A DNA stretch of 64,000 nt. Source: Oasisia sp. SBJ-2009 (taxonomy: Eukaryota; Annelida; Polychaeta; Sabellida; Siboglinidae). The translations under genes and the position numbers were made by a program. The notes below the pieces were generated by a model, which ran no database searches, was not told where the DNA came from, and was given only the letters and a program-made list of their open reading frames with translations. The stretch is from contig OZ024854.1 of NCBI GenBank assembly GCA_964017155.1, positions 45,801,423-45,865,422 on the forward strand. The letters run 5' to 3'. Shown in pieces: positions 45,347-56,636 of this stretch; the first letter of the stretch is position 1, and every line of letters begins with the position of its first letter.

Positions 45347-45577
45347 CAACTCGCCACGACCAACCTATTTATTTATTTTTTCATACCATGACAGTCGACG
45401 GTAAGTTTTTTTTTTTTTTTTTATTTAATAACTAAAATGTTAAATTGTTTTCTATCTTATAAATGCCTAGTCATTGGTCATCATCGTTTTATATTGCTTA
45501 TTTAAAAAGACGGCGCCATAAATAAATATAATTTCTGCATAATTTCATTTCTCGCTTCTGATAAGAATCGCCATGTT
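45347..45577. other. Spacer of the large palindrome
   Basis: 231 bp of unpaired AT-rich sequence with an 18-base T run at about 45405-45422. Confidence 0.85.
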
Positions 45578-47004
45578 GGACAAATAATTCGTCAACTAGA
45601 ACGCAAACTGTAAATAACTGCGTGTTCCCGCTGGGCTAATATCACACAACAGTCGTTTCTGTTTATCCAGATATTATGCTGAGAGATGGTATACGTGTTT
45701 CCCTAAAACGACCCCCGACAACGCCCAACACAACTTCACCTAACCGTCTGAATTGTTGACGAACGAAATTAAACTTCCAGAAAATATCTCTCTTTCTCAT
45801 GCAGTGACTATACAAATGTTATCTTAATTAACTATGCTGACCATGTTCACTGTGCCATATATTAACTAGGTGTTTAAATTTGTAATTTGAACCAAGTAAG
45901 GTGAATTCACGTCAGTGCATGACAACACTAATCGTTATTTGAACGATCACAATACTTGTTACCAATCCATTTCCTGACTTCGTTCATGCGCTAGACAATA
46001 ACTTCCCGGACAGAACGCACCGTCTGCTAATGATATGCGCTACGATAACACTATGCCTTCACACTTAATGTGCCGTTTATTAAGTTTGCATAGGCTACTT
46101 GTTAAAACAAACTCGTTGACATCAGGCTATAATTCGAGAACATTGACCGGCCAGTCGCAGACATAATCGGCGTATCAAATCACCACAGGTATTTACATTA
46201 TTTTCTAACTAAATTGACATCCTTCTGCTTATTCGATGTAATCGCATATACCCTTATTAAATACAAAAACGACCGACCAAAAAAACCAACGACTAAAATG
46301 TTCTACAAACGAATTTTACTTGTATTTTGTCAACATTATTTACACACCGAACGTCATTTATAATTTGTGAAAGGGTATGTGGGTTGCTTTTGTATAAAAG
46401 CTGGCAATGGGATTATTTCACAGCGTAATTTTTTTATTGTATTTAAATAATTATTTGATCTTTCTTCATCGTACGACCATTACGCGACTGCACTATTTGT
46501 AAAATTCCCGAGACAGTACAATTCTATTTAGTACATTTTATAAGGGTGTTCCATGCGCGAATGCCGCTGACACTAGAACTAAAGGATCTTTGCCCTATTG
46601 CCGCGACTTGCACAGCGCTTTCATTCAAACATGTCATTAGACAATTAATTGTTTGTTGGGCCTGAGACAATCACCTTGTTTCACTTGACTGGCCGCACTG
46701 GACGCACGCAGTGTGCGCCGACAATTACTGACGGGTGCAGCTTGTTGTCAGTGATTGTTTTACGAAATACTGCCCTGTCTCTAGGCATACATTACACAAT
46801 TGAATAATATTATTAACAGTGTCACAAACTGTTATTTCAATGAGTTGCCATATTGCACACCTTAAACCATAGTTGAGGCTATTGCGACTCATTGAAGTAA
46901 CACTGCTGGTTAATGTCAATTCGCTGATATTAGTCAATAAGCCGAAGACACCAACCTATCAGTCGCTTCATATGTCGTTTATCTAGCCAAAGAAGCAAAT
47001 TTGC

Positions 47005-47202
47005 ATGGGTAACATCGCACAGTCAGTTAAACAGTTGAATTACAGGCTTGACAAAATTGATTCTACCAACACACAAATACTGCGATCGGCACATAAAGCA
47101 GTAATTCAGTAAATTGAGAGAGTAGACAGGCAAGAAGCAACGGTGCATGCTTTACAGGCTAAGGTGTTAGGCCCGGAAAGAGGTCCGGTTGTGGAAGCAT
47201 GA
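47005..47202 (+). pseudogene. Coiled-coil, gag-like ORF with an internal stop (right arm)
   Basis: From ATG 47005 it reads MGNIAQSVKQLNYRLDKI, then heptad-like STNTQILRSAHKAVIQ. A stop at 47110-47112 follows, then IERVDRQEATVHALQAKVL, ending at TGA 47200. The mirror copy is 43669-43865 on the minus strand with the same stop. It is probably the N-terminal part of the same retroelement as the zinc-knuckle ORF. Confidence 0.45.
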
Positions 47203-47489
47203 GCTGGGTTCTCATCAAGAGCTCGACTGAGGTATCCTCAAATCGATTCAAATGACGACAATAAGCTCAGTCGTAGAAATAATATTGATATACACCCCGA
47301 ATCAGGTTAATCAACTTCTGAACTATGTCACAACAATCACCAATTATTGAAAGGCACACTGTGGCTCCACACACTCGTTGCATCGGAACAAATGACTCGA
47401 CATCACATACCGCAAATAGATTTAACAAGATTGCCACCTAGATATTCAACTCTAGATGGCTTATCGAGAGTTCAGCCTATCTATCTAGG

Positions 47490-48040
47490 TATACCCCGCC
47501 TGCCTTAGGTATATGTCAATTTTATTTTTCAATATACTAACACTACTAGCACCTACACTATCAGCTGATAATCTGTTCCATTCGTTTACTGTTCTTCGTA
47601 AAAAAATATAATATCTAGTGTATAATGCTTCTTTACTAATGTATCTCCATGTCCTCTAGTCCTTCTCTCTTCCTTGACAGAGAAAATATATTTCTGTCAA
47701 TAATATTTTCATAGCCTTTCAGTATTTTAAACACCTTAATCTGATCTCGTCTCAATCATCTGGTTTCTAGTGTTGTTAAACCACATTCTATTAGACGCAT
47801 TTCATAACTAATATTCCTGAGTTTTGGTATAATATTGGTTGCTATCCTTTGTACTCTTTCTAGCATATCAATATCTATCTTGCGATAAGGCCTCCATGCT
47901 GGTATACCATATTCTAAATGAGGCCTAACTATTGTTTCATACAGCGGTATTATTAGTTATTTTTTGTACACTATATTTCGCCTAATTACTCGAATAATTT
48001 GGTTTCTCTTCGTTGCTGCAATTCCACACTGCTCAGATAC
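47490..48040 (-). mobile_element. LINE 3' fragment nested in the right arm
   Basis: Mirror image of 42830-43385, with the same stop after TLETR on the minus strand. Its presence at the equivalent place in both arms shows that the LINE was there before the inverted duplication. Confidence 0.85.
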
Positions 48041-48195
48041 CTTCATGTCAGCCCTAATAGTTAACCATAAGTCCTTTTTTTTTAATCCTTTCTTTTTAAA
48101 TACACACGTTGTGAAATGTCAGGCCACACGAATGACAATGCCTAATATTGTGGGAAATGTCTTGAAAAAGCAGTCTTCACAGGCTACTGCTCAAC

Positions 48196-49155
48196 GTGTG
48201 CAGTATTGCTTCACTTGTGTGGGAGAATCACGTGGTTGCACGTCACCTAAGAAAGTGTGTCTCGTACGGAGGCTACGGTCATGTAACGATTGACTGTCCT
48301 AACTGTCATGCATTGTCACGGAAACAAAGACGCCGTAGGAGTGGCCCATGCGCACTTGACGGCGGTGGTAGCCACTCCCCGGGAACGCCGGGCTCTACTA
48401 GTGGCGGAGGCTGCGGCCATTTATTACTAGGTTGTTCCAACCATCGCAAACCGACACATAGGCATCGACGTCTTAGATGTGAACCAAAAGCACGCGAGCG
48501 CTGTGAGCACTACTCTACTGCGGCAGTTGTATGTACGAGTGACCCAGGACAACATCACGGATCTCCATGTCGGCATACGACACTAAACGCAGTGACGCCT
48601 CCTGATGCGCTGATGAGATATGACCAGTGTACGTGTCAAAATGCGCCAAAAGACGTTGATCTCAGCATCGTAGGCATTGTCAGTATCGATGAAGCTGCAT
48701 GTATCCACTCAGAGGATGGTAACTATGAAAGCCTGCCTATGCATATCTCTGGTATGACTGATATTGCGCCACCTGGCATTGCTTTAAAGGCCATAACATC
48801 ACATTGCACCGTCTCAAATCAGCACATTTCACATGATTCGGTGACAGCTGCACATTGCACGGTATCACATAACTACATTGCACCATATTTGGTGACAGCT
48901 GTGCATTACACAGTAGCACACCAGTATATTGCACCGGATTTGGTGACAGCTGCACATTGCACCGTTTCATACCAGCACATTGCACCGGACAAGACAGAAT
49001 ACAATAAACAGTCCAGTCCATGCGACTACATCCAGTGTCGAGCCTGCGGACATCAGTCCCATTGCTTACGACACAGTATGTGGCCCAGCCAGTGCGACGT
49101 TGAAACCACTAACACCCCCAGATGTTCGATCACCTACAATACGTACTGTGCCTAG
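48196..49155 (+). pseudogene. Zinc-knuckle (gag-like) ORF, right-arm copy
   Basis: 319 codons. The start region has KCVSYGGYGHVTIDC, which is a CCHC knuckle with Tyr in place of its second Cys. Just upstream in another frame YCFTCVGES and KKVC suggest a first knuckle joined by a frameshift. Basic KQRRRRS and Gly/Ser-rich segments follow. Then there are three and a half copies of a 17-residue repeat (VTAAHCT core; 51 bp). The last part (YIQCRACGHQSHC) lies outside the palindrome arm. It is likely a remnant of an LTR-type or related retroelement, but no protease or RT is present. Confidence 0.5.
48800..48975. repeat. 51-bp tandem repeat at the palindrome edge
   Basis: Units contain GTGACAGCTG-GCATT and ATTGCACC; the left-arm counterpart is 41899-42070. 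It codes for VTAAHCT-type 17-residue units in the zinc-knuckle ORF. The arm boundary falls inside this repeat. Confidence 0.85.
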
Positions 49156-49322
49156 CGCCGCATTTACATCGGCTGCAATTTCTAGCAACGAACAAGTTGT
49201 TGCTTTCCGATGAACTGACCAACATTAATGCGCATACCAATAAGGGTCAGACATGCTTACACTGGACGGGGAATTATGGTATGACGCGCTTGGCTGAATG
49301 AATATTTTAGTGAGTTCGCCTG

Positions 49323-49500
49323 CAGAGTCACATGTGTATCTCATCTACAAAACAGTCATCCGCTAGCCCCGATTTGTGTAATCACATCCGTCTGTTGCGT
49401 TCTGATTAGGTGGCCTGCGGATTAAAAAATAAGCTAACCGCACCTGATTCAATTTGCTTATATTAATAAGGTCACTTACAGGGTCACATGTGTATCTCAT
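49323..49500. repeat. Two direct copies of CACATGTGTATCTCATCTA, 155 bp apart
   Basis: GTCACATGTGTATCTCATCT occurs at about 49328 and 49483. It may be short terminal repeats of a small element or remnants of tandem duplication. Confidence 0.55.
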
Positions 49501-49779
49501 CTATGTAGTATTGTGACGGAAGTTCAGGCATAGAGGAAAGAAGATTAGAGGCGGCACTCCTATTAATCTTTGCGTGACATTCTAAACGCAGCGCAGTCTT
49601 GCGGGCACGTAGTTGGCAACATGAAAAATGTCGCCAGTAATGTGAAAGAACATTTTGGTATTTGCAGCAGTGCTTAAAATAACTATTGTTGTTGTGAACA
49701 TAAGATACAGATAAGATACATTTATTATGAGGCAACTTTACAGTTGGATTGTACACATACATTCATACTAAAATCAACA

Positions 49780-50290
49780 ATTCCATACAATATCATATTA
49801 ATGGGACAATGCTTGCATATCTTGATAACAATTAAAAATTATCATTAGAAACCTACGTAATAAATTTAAGACATATACATTAAAATATACTTTCCATCAA
49901 CATTGTTATAAAATAAATAAATAAATTAATTAATTAATAAAATAATTTTTTTATATAAAAATGCTCTAAACACCACGGAATTAAGGAATTTGTGTAGCGA
50001 TTAGTTTTTGCCCTTGGGCTAGGTAACTTGTTCCACAACCTCAAGGCATATGGCACACTTCGGCCATTTGGTAATAACGCATTCAGTTTGTGATCACTAC
50101 TCTTCATTTTAGCAAATTACATTCTACACAATTCATCGCGTCTGTGGTGCAACGTCGGCAGGTTTACAATCTGCAGGATATTTTCGTACGGATAACCTAG
50201 AAATATAGTTTTTAAACACCTTTTTTAATTATTTCTATGTTATCCGATAAATATTTAGGTAAATTCGTATGCCATACAGGGCACGTATAT
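49780..50290 (-). mobile_element. CR1/L2-like LINE 3' fragment
   Basis: On the minus strand it encodes VPCMAYEFT, CLKTIFLGYPYENILQIVNL, PTLHHRRDELCRM and YALRLWNKLPSPRAKT. This is the same C-terminal region as LINE B (ALKCIFPGLGYAEILRRVNL). The 3' side is A/T-rich (AATAAATAAATTAATT). Stops interrupt it. No RT core is present. Confidence 0.8.
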
Positions 50291-51835
50291 TATGTAGTTT
50301 GATAAGATTCACTCAAATTTATTTATTATGACCAGTATTGACCACCAGCATGACCACCTGTTGTATAAAATAATATACAATGTAACATTGATTCAGTACG
50401 GTACATGTAGTATTTAATGTAAACTGCATCGCGATTAACGAATTTAAACGTTTTTAAACACTGTTTTGTTTCCCTCTGTTTTCAATTACACATGATTACA
50501 CATCCAAAATATGACAATATTTTATTGAGTGTGAATATCTCAACTGAAACATGAAACGGTATGACACTTCAAGATTTTAGTAAAATAAATAAAAAATATA
50601 TATATACTGAACTTTAATTTTTAATGATCATAATAAAGATGTATCATATTTTCAAACAACTTTGTACAGGACGCTAAACAATTCTAGCACACAAAAATGA
50701 GAGAAAAGATACATTACTGAACAAATTGACACAAGTTGCATGTGATGATTGATTCGTATCTTTCCGTGGACGCTGTTTTTTGCTGAAACATGTCATTACC
50801 GAGCACACCATACCATATGAGGTTTGCCATAATTATTTATTTGTTGATTTTTGTCTGTTTGCCCAAGTTGCACCAAAACACGTGGTCCACATTTATATGT
50901 AATTTATTTATTATTCATGACGATGGCTCAAAGTAGACAGGTTTTGTGTAGCACAATGAGGCCGCTCGTAGTTAGGTTTTATGTCAATTTCCCCTAAATA
51001 ATAGGACGAAAACATGATGTACTATATTCTTATTATTTAAAACCTTTACTTTATACGATCGATAAATGCATGGTTGGCATGGTTTGTGATATTTAACTGC
51101 CTCCTTATATTGACACGTGCGTATGTTTACACTTCTTACTTCGACGCCGCCAGTTGGCGCGATGATACGGAAATAACGCAAAAGAGCACGAGTGCCGCTT
51201 CTACACTTCTTTCCTCTATGGTTCAGGCACCAAAGTGTGTGAATACATTTACTTTCTATTATATGTAATGTCTAACCCTTTTCGTGTTGTTCAATGTTAC
51301 CCCAATTTAACTGTTGGTATATGTAAGTATATAACCCGTGTAACACGGGTGTTGTTCCTACGCCAACCATATGGTTAGACGAGGAGCCATTTAACTCCGA
51401 CTTATTTTCTCGGCCGTGTTTTGCGTTCACACCGTACGTTAATGACGGATTTTACTCACATCGTTCAGTTTTTTTTTATCATCTGTTTTGTTTTGTCCCC
51501 AGGGACCTCGTTTGCTTTGGCCACTAGTCATTGTTCTTTTCTGTATTATATACATAATAAAATGATTATACCTACATTGCATGTACCCTGTTTGTTGGTT
51601 ACTTTCGATATAGAGCAGTTCAGCAAAATATGTCTGGACGGGGCAAGTGAGGGTACTCGTTCACCGGAGGGTACCTGTTTCGATAATAAAGTTCGTTCAT
51701 CGGAAAGATGGCGCTACCTATACTAAAACATTTACACAATCACCGACAGGAGGAACCATATTGATACGCTTATTCAGCAAGGGGGGCGTTTCATTCACCA
51801 GGGATTTGTGGTGTGTCAGGTAGTCGCTAGATGGC
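50291..51835. other. AT-rich interval, no supported gene
   Basis: 51190-51235 contains an inverted match to 49512-49555 (AGAGGAAAGAAG, GCGGCACTC, TTTTGCGT). The other parts hold no recognised feature. Confidence 0.35.
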
Positions 51836-51839
51836 AATA

Positions 51840-52145
51840 TCACACAACTTCAGCTTCTCAAATATCACTCACATGCCTGCGACTCTTTGCAGGTGGGAAT
51901 ACTTCCGCTTCTCTAATATCACTCGATTTCCGCTTCTCAAATATCACCCACCCGCCCGCGTCGTCTCTTTGCAGGTGGGGAATATTTCCGCTTCTCTAAT
52001 ATCACTCAATTTCCGCTCCTCTAATATCACCCACCTGCCTGCGTCTCTTTGCAGGGAGGTATACTTCCGCTTCCCTAATATCACTCAACTTCCGCTTCTC
52101 TATTATCACCCACCTGCCTGCGTCTCTTTGCAGGGGGGTCTGTTC
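51840..52145. repeat. 80-bp tandem repeat, about four units
   Basis: GTCTCTTTGCAGG recurs at about 51880, 51963, 52043 and 52123. TTCCGCTTCTCTAATATCAC occurs twice per unit with variation. Each unit contains a polypyrimidine-AG sequence that looks like a splice acceptor. Confidence 0.9.
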
Positions 52146-52165
52146 TACCCCCATCCACTACTCAG

Positions 52166-52575
52166 AGCTGCTCTGAGATTTGCACTGAAAATCCGCTAGG
52201 GGCGCCTTGGTTTCTGCTCTAGCAATGAGAATTGTTTCGCCCTTATTGCCAGAGCAGCTCTGCGGATTTATATTATCACAGTTTCCACGCTACGATCGCC
52301 TAAATCAGTCAAAAAACAATACAAAGGCGTCATGTGTATCTGAAACAATCACTATGTCGACATATGTTCGCTAAACACATCGCCAACCGCAACGCGCATG
52401 CACATTACCATCATTCGATTTCTGCTCTGGCAATAAGAAATTTGTCTTTTCTCATAGCCAGAGCTGCTCTGAGATTTGCACTGAAAATCCGCTAGGGGCG
52501 CATCCGTTTCTGCTCTGGCAATAAGAAATGTTTCCCTTCTTATTGCCAGAGCAGCTCTGGCAATAGTCAGGGCGT
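52166..52575. repeat. 297-bp hairpin satellite, block 3
   Basis: Same orientation as blocks 1 and 2, about 1.4 units: hairpin, unit body, then both hairpins again, ending CAGAGCAGCTCTGGCAATAG. It directly follows the 80-bp repeat. Confidence 0.93.
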
Positions 52576-53051
52576 TTTTGAATCAGATACGTTGCCGAAC
52601 TAGGAATATAATTGCCTTTTATAGTGCACGACGTGCACCTCTTACGATGTCTTGTGTCGATAAAGTAGGGTCTGGCCTTTGGTTTTTAATCAAATCACTT
52701 CTAAGGAGTAGGGCCTGCATAACAAAACGTTCCGTCCGTGGACACATGTTCGTTGGCTCGCAGCTGGCTGATGTCGATCTCACCGGCACCATATCGAATT
52801 CCGACAGTACATTACGGAGAACCCTGTGGCCACATGTGCCTCGATGGTGTAAACACTTGTGCGAGCCGCCATGCGGTCTGCAATTAGATCACCCTGACGC
52901 ACGCGTGAAGTATATTTTTAACTTTACACCGGCTATTGGTTGGCTCACGTAAAGAAATGAGCGGCGGACTGGGCGTTCACGAAGTTTACTCACTCTTTCG
53001 TATGAGACCAAGTGCAGCTTCGTCGCACACCAAAACGAGCACATCGCAACA

Positions 53052-53601
53052 ATGGGTGTACACGTGTGTTATCTGCTGGTGACTGTTTTCTGGTGTTGCA
53101 TACACCTAGTTCCAGTCACGTCTCAATGCATTAGGAAGCACTGTTCTGACGACGACAGCGACCTGGGCGTGCTGAAGACGGTTGTGGCTCAGATTCGAAA
53201 CACGGTTGATCGTCAGGAGAGGCGTAATGTGGACATTCTACAGGCAATGGAGCAGCTTCAGCAGCAGTTCAATAATACAATGGAACAGCTGCGTCAGAAC
53301 CATCAACATTCACCATAAAATATGCGTCATGACCACCAACGCTCAACAGAACAGCTTCAGCAGCAGTTCAATAAGACAGTGGGACAGCTGCGTCAAGACC
53401 AACGACGCTCAACGGAACAGCTTCAGAAGCAGTTCAATAAGACAGTGGGACAGCTGCGTCAGGATCAACGACGCTCAACGGAACAGCTTCAGAAGCAGTT
53501 CAATAAGACAGTGGGACAGCTGCGTCAGGACCAACAATGCTCAACGGAATAGTTGGAACGCCTGATCACCAATTCTATGACGAGACCCGATGTTTTGATT
53601 C
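53052..53601 (+). pseudogene. Secreted coiled-coil protein, first exon, with two in-frame stops
   Basis: ATG 53052 (context CAACAATGG) starts a clear signal peptide (MGVHVCYLLVTVFWCC, then VPVTSQ before CIRKHC). A coiled-coil region with DRQERRNVDILQAM follows. Then there are four copies of a 22-residue, 66-bp repeat (core STEQLQKQFNKTVGQLRQDQ), the first degenerate. TAA at 53316-53318 and TAG at about 53550-53552 interrupt the frame, but the frame continues across both to a consensus donor (ATTC|GTAAGT, 53602). Such exons often precede a C-terminal recognition domain (fibrinogen, C1q or lectin) in invertebrate secreted proteins; none is visible downstream, so that is inference. It may be a pseudogene or a short secreted form. 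Confidence 0.6.
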
Positions 53602-53634
53602 GTAAGTATTTTTTTTATTATTATCTACGATCAC

Positions 53635-54744
53635 TACCGTATTGTCCCTTATATACGCGCACTACCTAATAGACGCCCACCCCTGTTTTTATATGTGAAA
53701 CAATCCATGAAAATGTCTTTGTGTGAAGTAAAAATGCAACAGAGTTGGTTGGACGCTACAATTATTAGCAAAGATGGCACCCAGACTAATGCTATTCGAA
53801 AATAACAATTGTGTGTAGGGAAATCGAACCGTTACTAGTGAGACTTTCATAAGTACATATATGGTAAATGTAAATGCTCACCACAAAGAGGGCTTTTATT
53901 TTATATTTTATGGTACTCTCAGAGCGAGGCCGTCATGTGCATCAAACAAATGAAATGGCGGATTTGTTTACGTTGGAATAAACGCTGACTGTTCGCGTAA
54001 AGTTTCTGAATGATAACAACGAAACAGCATACGGTGCTGCCTTCGTATTTTTCATTGCATCAATCAAGACAAACCATTACAAATTCAATGGATTTATGCA
54101 AACGAATTTGAGTAGAGACAAAGTTGAGATTTTCATCCGTTTCACAACAATTCCAGACGAATCACCCGCGGGCGCGGAGTGCGAGTGGTATCAATTAATT
54201 TCGATGACAAGAAGAAGTCAGAGTAATTGTCATATAAATTCATATTCAGGCATATGTACTTTAATTAATAAGCATTGCTTATATCGAAAAAGCAGACAGT
54301 TGACAATTATAATAATTGCGTCTGTTATTGACTCATGGTCCTATACAGTTTTAGCCACCACCAGGTATATCGTTATCGACATCGATATCGTGTGTCGACA
54401 CCGATTTGCCGTTTCGGATGCACATGGCCAATGCAGCTTTTACATGCAGTAAATCCACTCTATGTTCACATTATTACATTTATTTACATTATAAAAACAA
54501 TTTGAAGAACACGTAGATTGTACCGAAAGCAATACGCAGTAAAAATGTTGCGTCTCTGTTCATTCACTTGGAGGCGCTGTACATATGCATACTTCAGTGG
54601 CGCCACACTGCGGATTAGTTATATACTCTATTTAGAAGCCGATATAACCGGTGACCACATTCGTCCCACTTTTGATAAATTAATAGACGCGCACCCAAGC
54701 CTTCTCACTCGCGCACTGCGCGTCTATTAGGGACGATACGGTAT
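53635..54744. mobile_element. Possible DNA element with TACCGTAT-GTCCC inverted ends
   Basis: The left end TACCGTATTGTCCCTTATATACGCGCAC...TAATAGACGCCCACCC (53635 on) is answered on the minus strand from 54744 by TACCGTATCGTCCCTAATAGACGCGCA...GGGTGCGCGTCTATTA. The spacing inside the ends differs. No transposase is visible. The element lies about 30 bp after the donor of the secreted-protein exon. Confidence 0.55.
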
Positions 54745-55800
54745 ATACTAGCATTATTTATCATGCCGTCTTAGCTAGTTACAATACAAGCTACTTTAGT
54801 AAGTGTATAGATGAGAACTGACATTGTGCAATGGGAAGTAGAAGGGTCACGTTGTTAACGTGATGAAATTATAACTAAGGATTATTGCTGTTATATATAC
54901 TGATTAAATACTTTGTATTGGAGTCATAATTTGCTAATGGTGACTAAAATAGGGAAATATTGTGAATAAATTAAAACCTGACTAACATTGAATGTACTTG
55001 GTTTTCGGAAGGTTGCGTCTTTGTAGAATCTTGTTTCAATAAAATAAACAGAGCGGATTACTGGTTTGGCCAAATAATAACGTGTTTAAGTGTTTGCGAA
55101 AGCAAATGCAATATGCGTTAACCTATCGCGCACATATATAGCTATAACTTGAATACGACTAAACAAAATAACATAATTCAGGATGGAATTATCAGAACAA
55201 AGTTGTTAGAAGTCTGCAATTATAAGTGTGCATGTTACCTTTTCAGAAACCACAGTAATTTGTGTACATTTACTGTGTTACAGCACCTAGAATTATTCCT
55301 GTAACAGAGACGTTTTTACAAAAACAAATCATTGGGATTTGAATAAGCCGTTCACAATGAACACTAAATATTTTGTGTTGAACATTATTTGTACATTTTA
55401 TTTCAAATAGTTCAGTAGCAAATACACAAGGGTTTTCTAAGAGGGTAACGGTGTGACAGGGCAGGCTTTTGCCGGCATCCATTTTTACCATGACATTCAG
55501 GTGCCAAGAATATAAGCTGTAGTAAAGGGACTTATCAACGTCTAATAAATATAGAAACACATAACAATTAGTCACACACACCATCAAATCTGAACACCAT
55601 GAACATATGTAATATAAAAAGACCTTTGAATTAATCCTTATGAATCTACGATTCGTCGTTTGACTTTCAAGTAAATTTTGTGTATGACACATCACATATT
55701 TTGTGAATTCCGCTCACGCTGGGGAAATAACAGGGAAAATAATACGTCGATGCAACCATTTCAGTGGGTAACACATTGGTAGATTACCTGCATAAATAAT
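54745..55800. other. Gene-free AT-rich interval
   Basis: The minus-strand 141-codon frame at 55270-55695 has no domain or splice support and has a base composition like the surroundings. I do not call it a gene. Confidence 0.4.
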
Positions 55801-55814
55801 GTAAAATATTAATA

Positions 55815-56295
55815 GCTTACCCACATACCCACATACCCACATACCCCCCCACACACACACATACACACATACACACTTACACACATACACACATACATAC
55901 ATCTACACACATACACACATACACACATACACACACACACATCCACACACACACACATATACACATACACACATACGTACACGTATACATGTACATACAC
56001 TTACACACACGTATACGTCCATGTATACGCACACACACGTACACGAACACACACACGTGTACACGTACTCTCATACACTCAGAGGTACACGTACACGTAT
56101 ACGTTCACGTTCACGCACATACAAACACACGCACACTAACATACACATATGCATACTTACATATAACGTTCGCGTACACGCACACGTACACACACGCGTA
56201 CAGGTACACGAACACATACACACAGATGTACACATGTATGTATATACACGTACACACATATATACACAAATATATACACACGTACATATACATAT
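55815..56295. repeat. (CACATA)n, (ACAC)n and (CGTACA)n compound microsatellite
   Basis: A series of related short units changing gradually from CCCACATA to ACACAT to CGTACACG. Confidence 0.93.
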
Positions 56296-56308
56296 ATAGA
56301 TACAAACA

Positions 56309-56507
56309 AAGGTACAGGTACAGGTACAGGTACAGGTACAGGTACAGGTACAGGTACAGGTACAGGTACAGGTACAGGTACAGGTACAGGTACAGGTACA
56401 GGTACAGGTACAGGTACAGGTACAGGTACAGGTACAGGTACAGGTACAGGTACAGGTACAGGTACAGGTACAGGTACAGGTACAGGTACAGGTACAGGTA
56501 CAGGTAC
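56309..56507. repeat. (GGTACA)n hexanucleotide array, about 33 units
   Basis: Pure GGTACA repeats with a GTAC palindrome in every unit, ended by AACGAAAACGAAACC. Confidence 0.97.
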
Positions 56508-56533
56508 GAAAACGAAAACGAAACCGTAAACGT

Positions 56534-56636
56534 ACACGCACACGCACACGCACACGCACACGCACACGCACACGCACACGCACACGCACACGCACACGCA
56601 CACGCACACGCACTCGCACACGCACACGCACACGAA
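56534..56636. repeat. (CACACG)n hexanucleotide array, about 17 units
   Basis: Nearly pure CGCACA units with one CACTCG variant. Confidence 0.96.

Larger units (their letters stand above)
45578..48973 (-). repeat. Large palindrome, right arm (about 3.40 kb)
   Basis: Inverted copy of the left arm. At the outer end the right side continues in an open frame (to 49155), whereas the left side stops at satellite sequence. The right arm therefore lies in the more complete context. Confidence 0.95.

Noticed and set aside
41899..48973. Calling the palindrome a single foldback transposon
   Set aside because: No target duplication was found and the two outer borders differ. The arms contain other elements with shared lesions, so inverted duplication fits better.
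52578..52952. 124-codon plus-strand frame after satellite block 3
   Set aside because: Starts at the satellite edge; no recognisable motif or splice site. It may be chance.
55270..55695. 141-codon minus-strand frame
   Set aside because: AT-rich, no domain, no homologous motif recognised.
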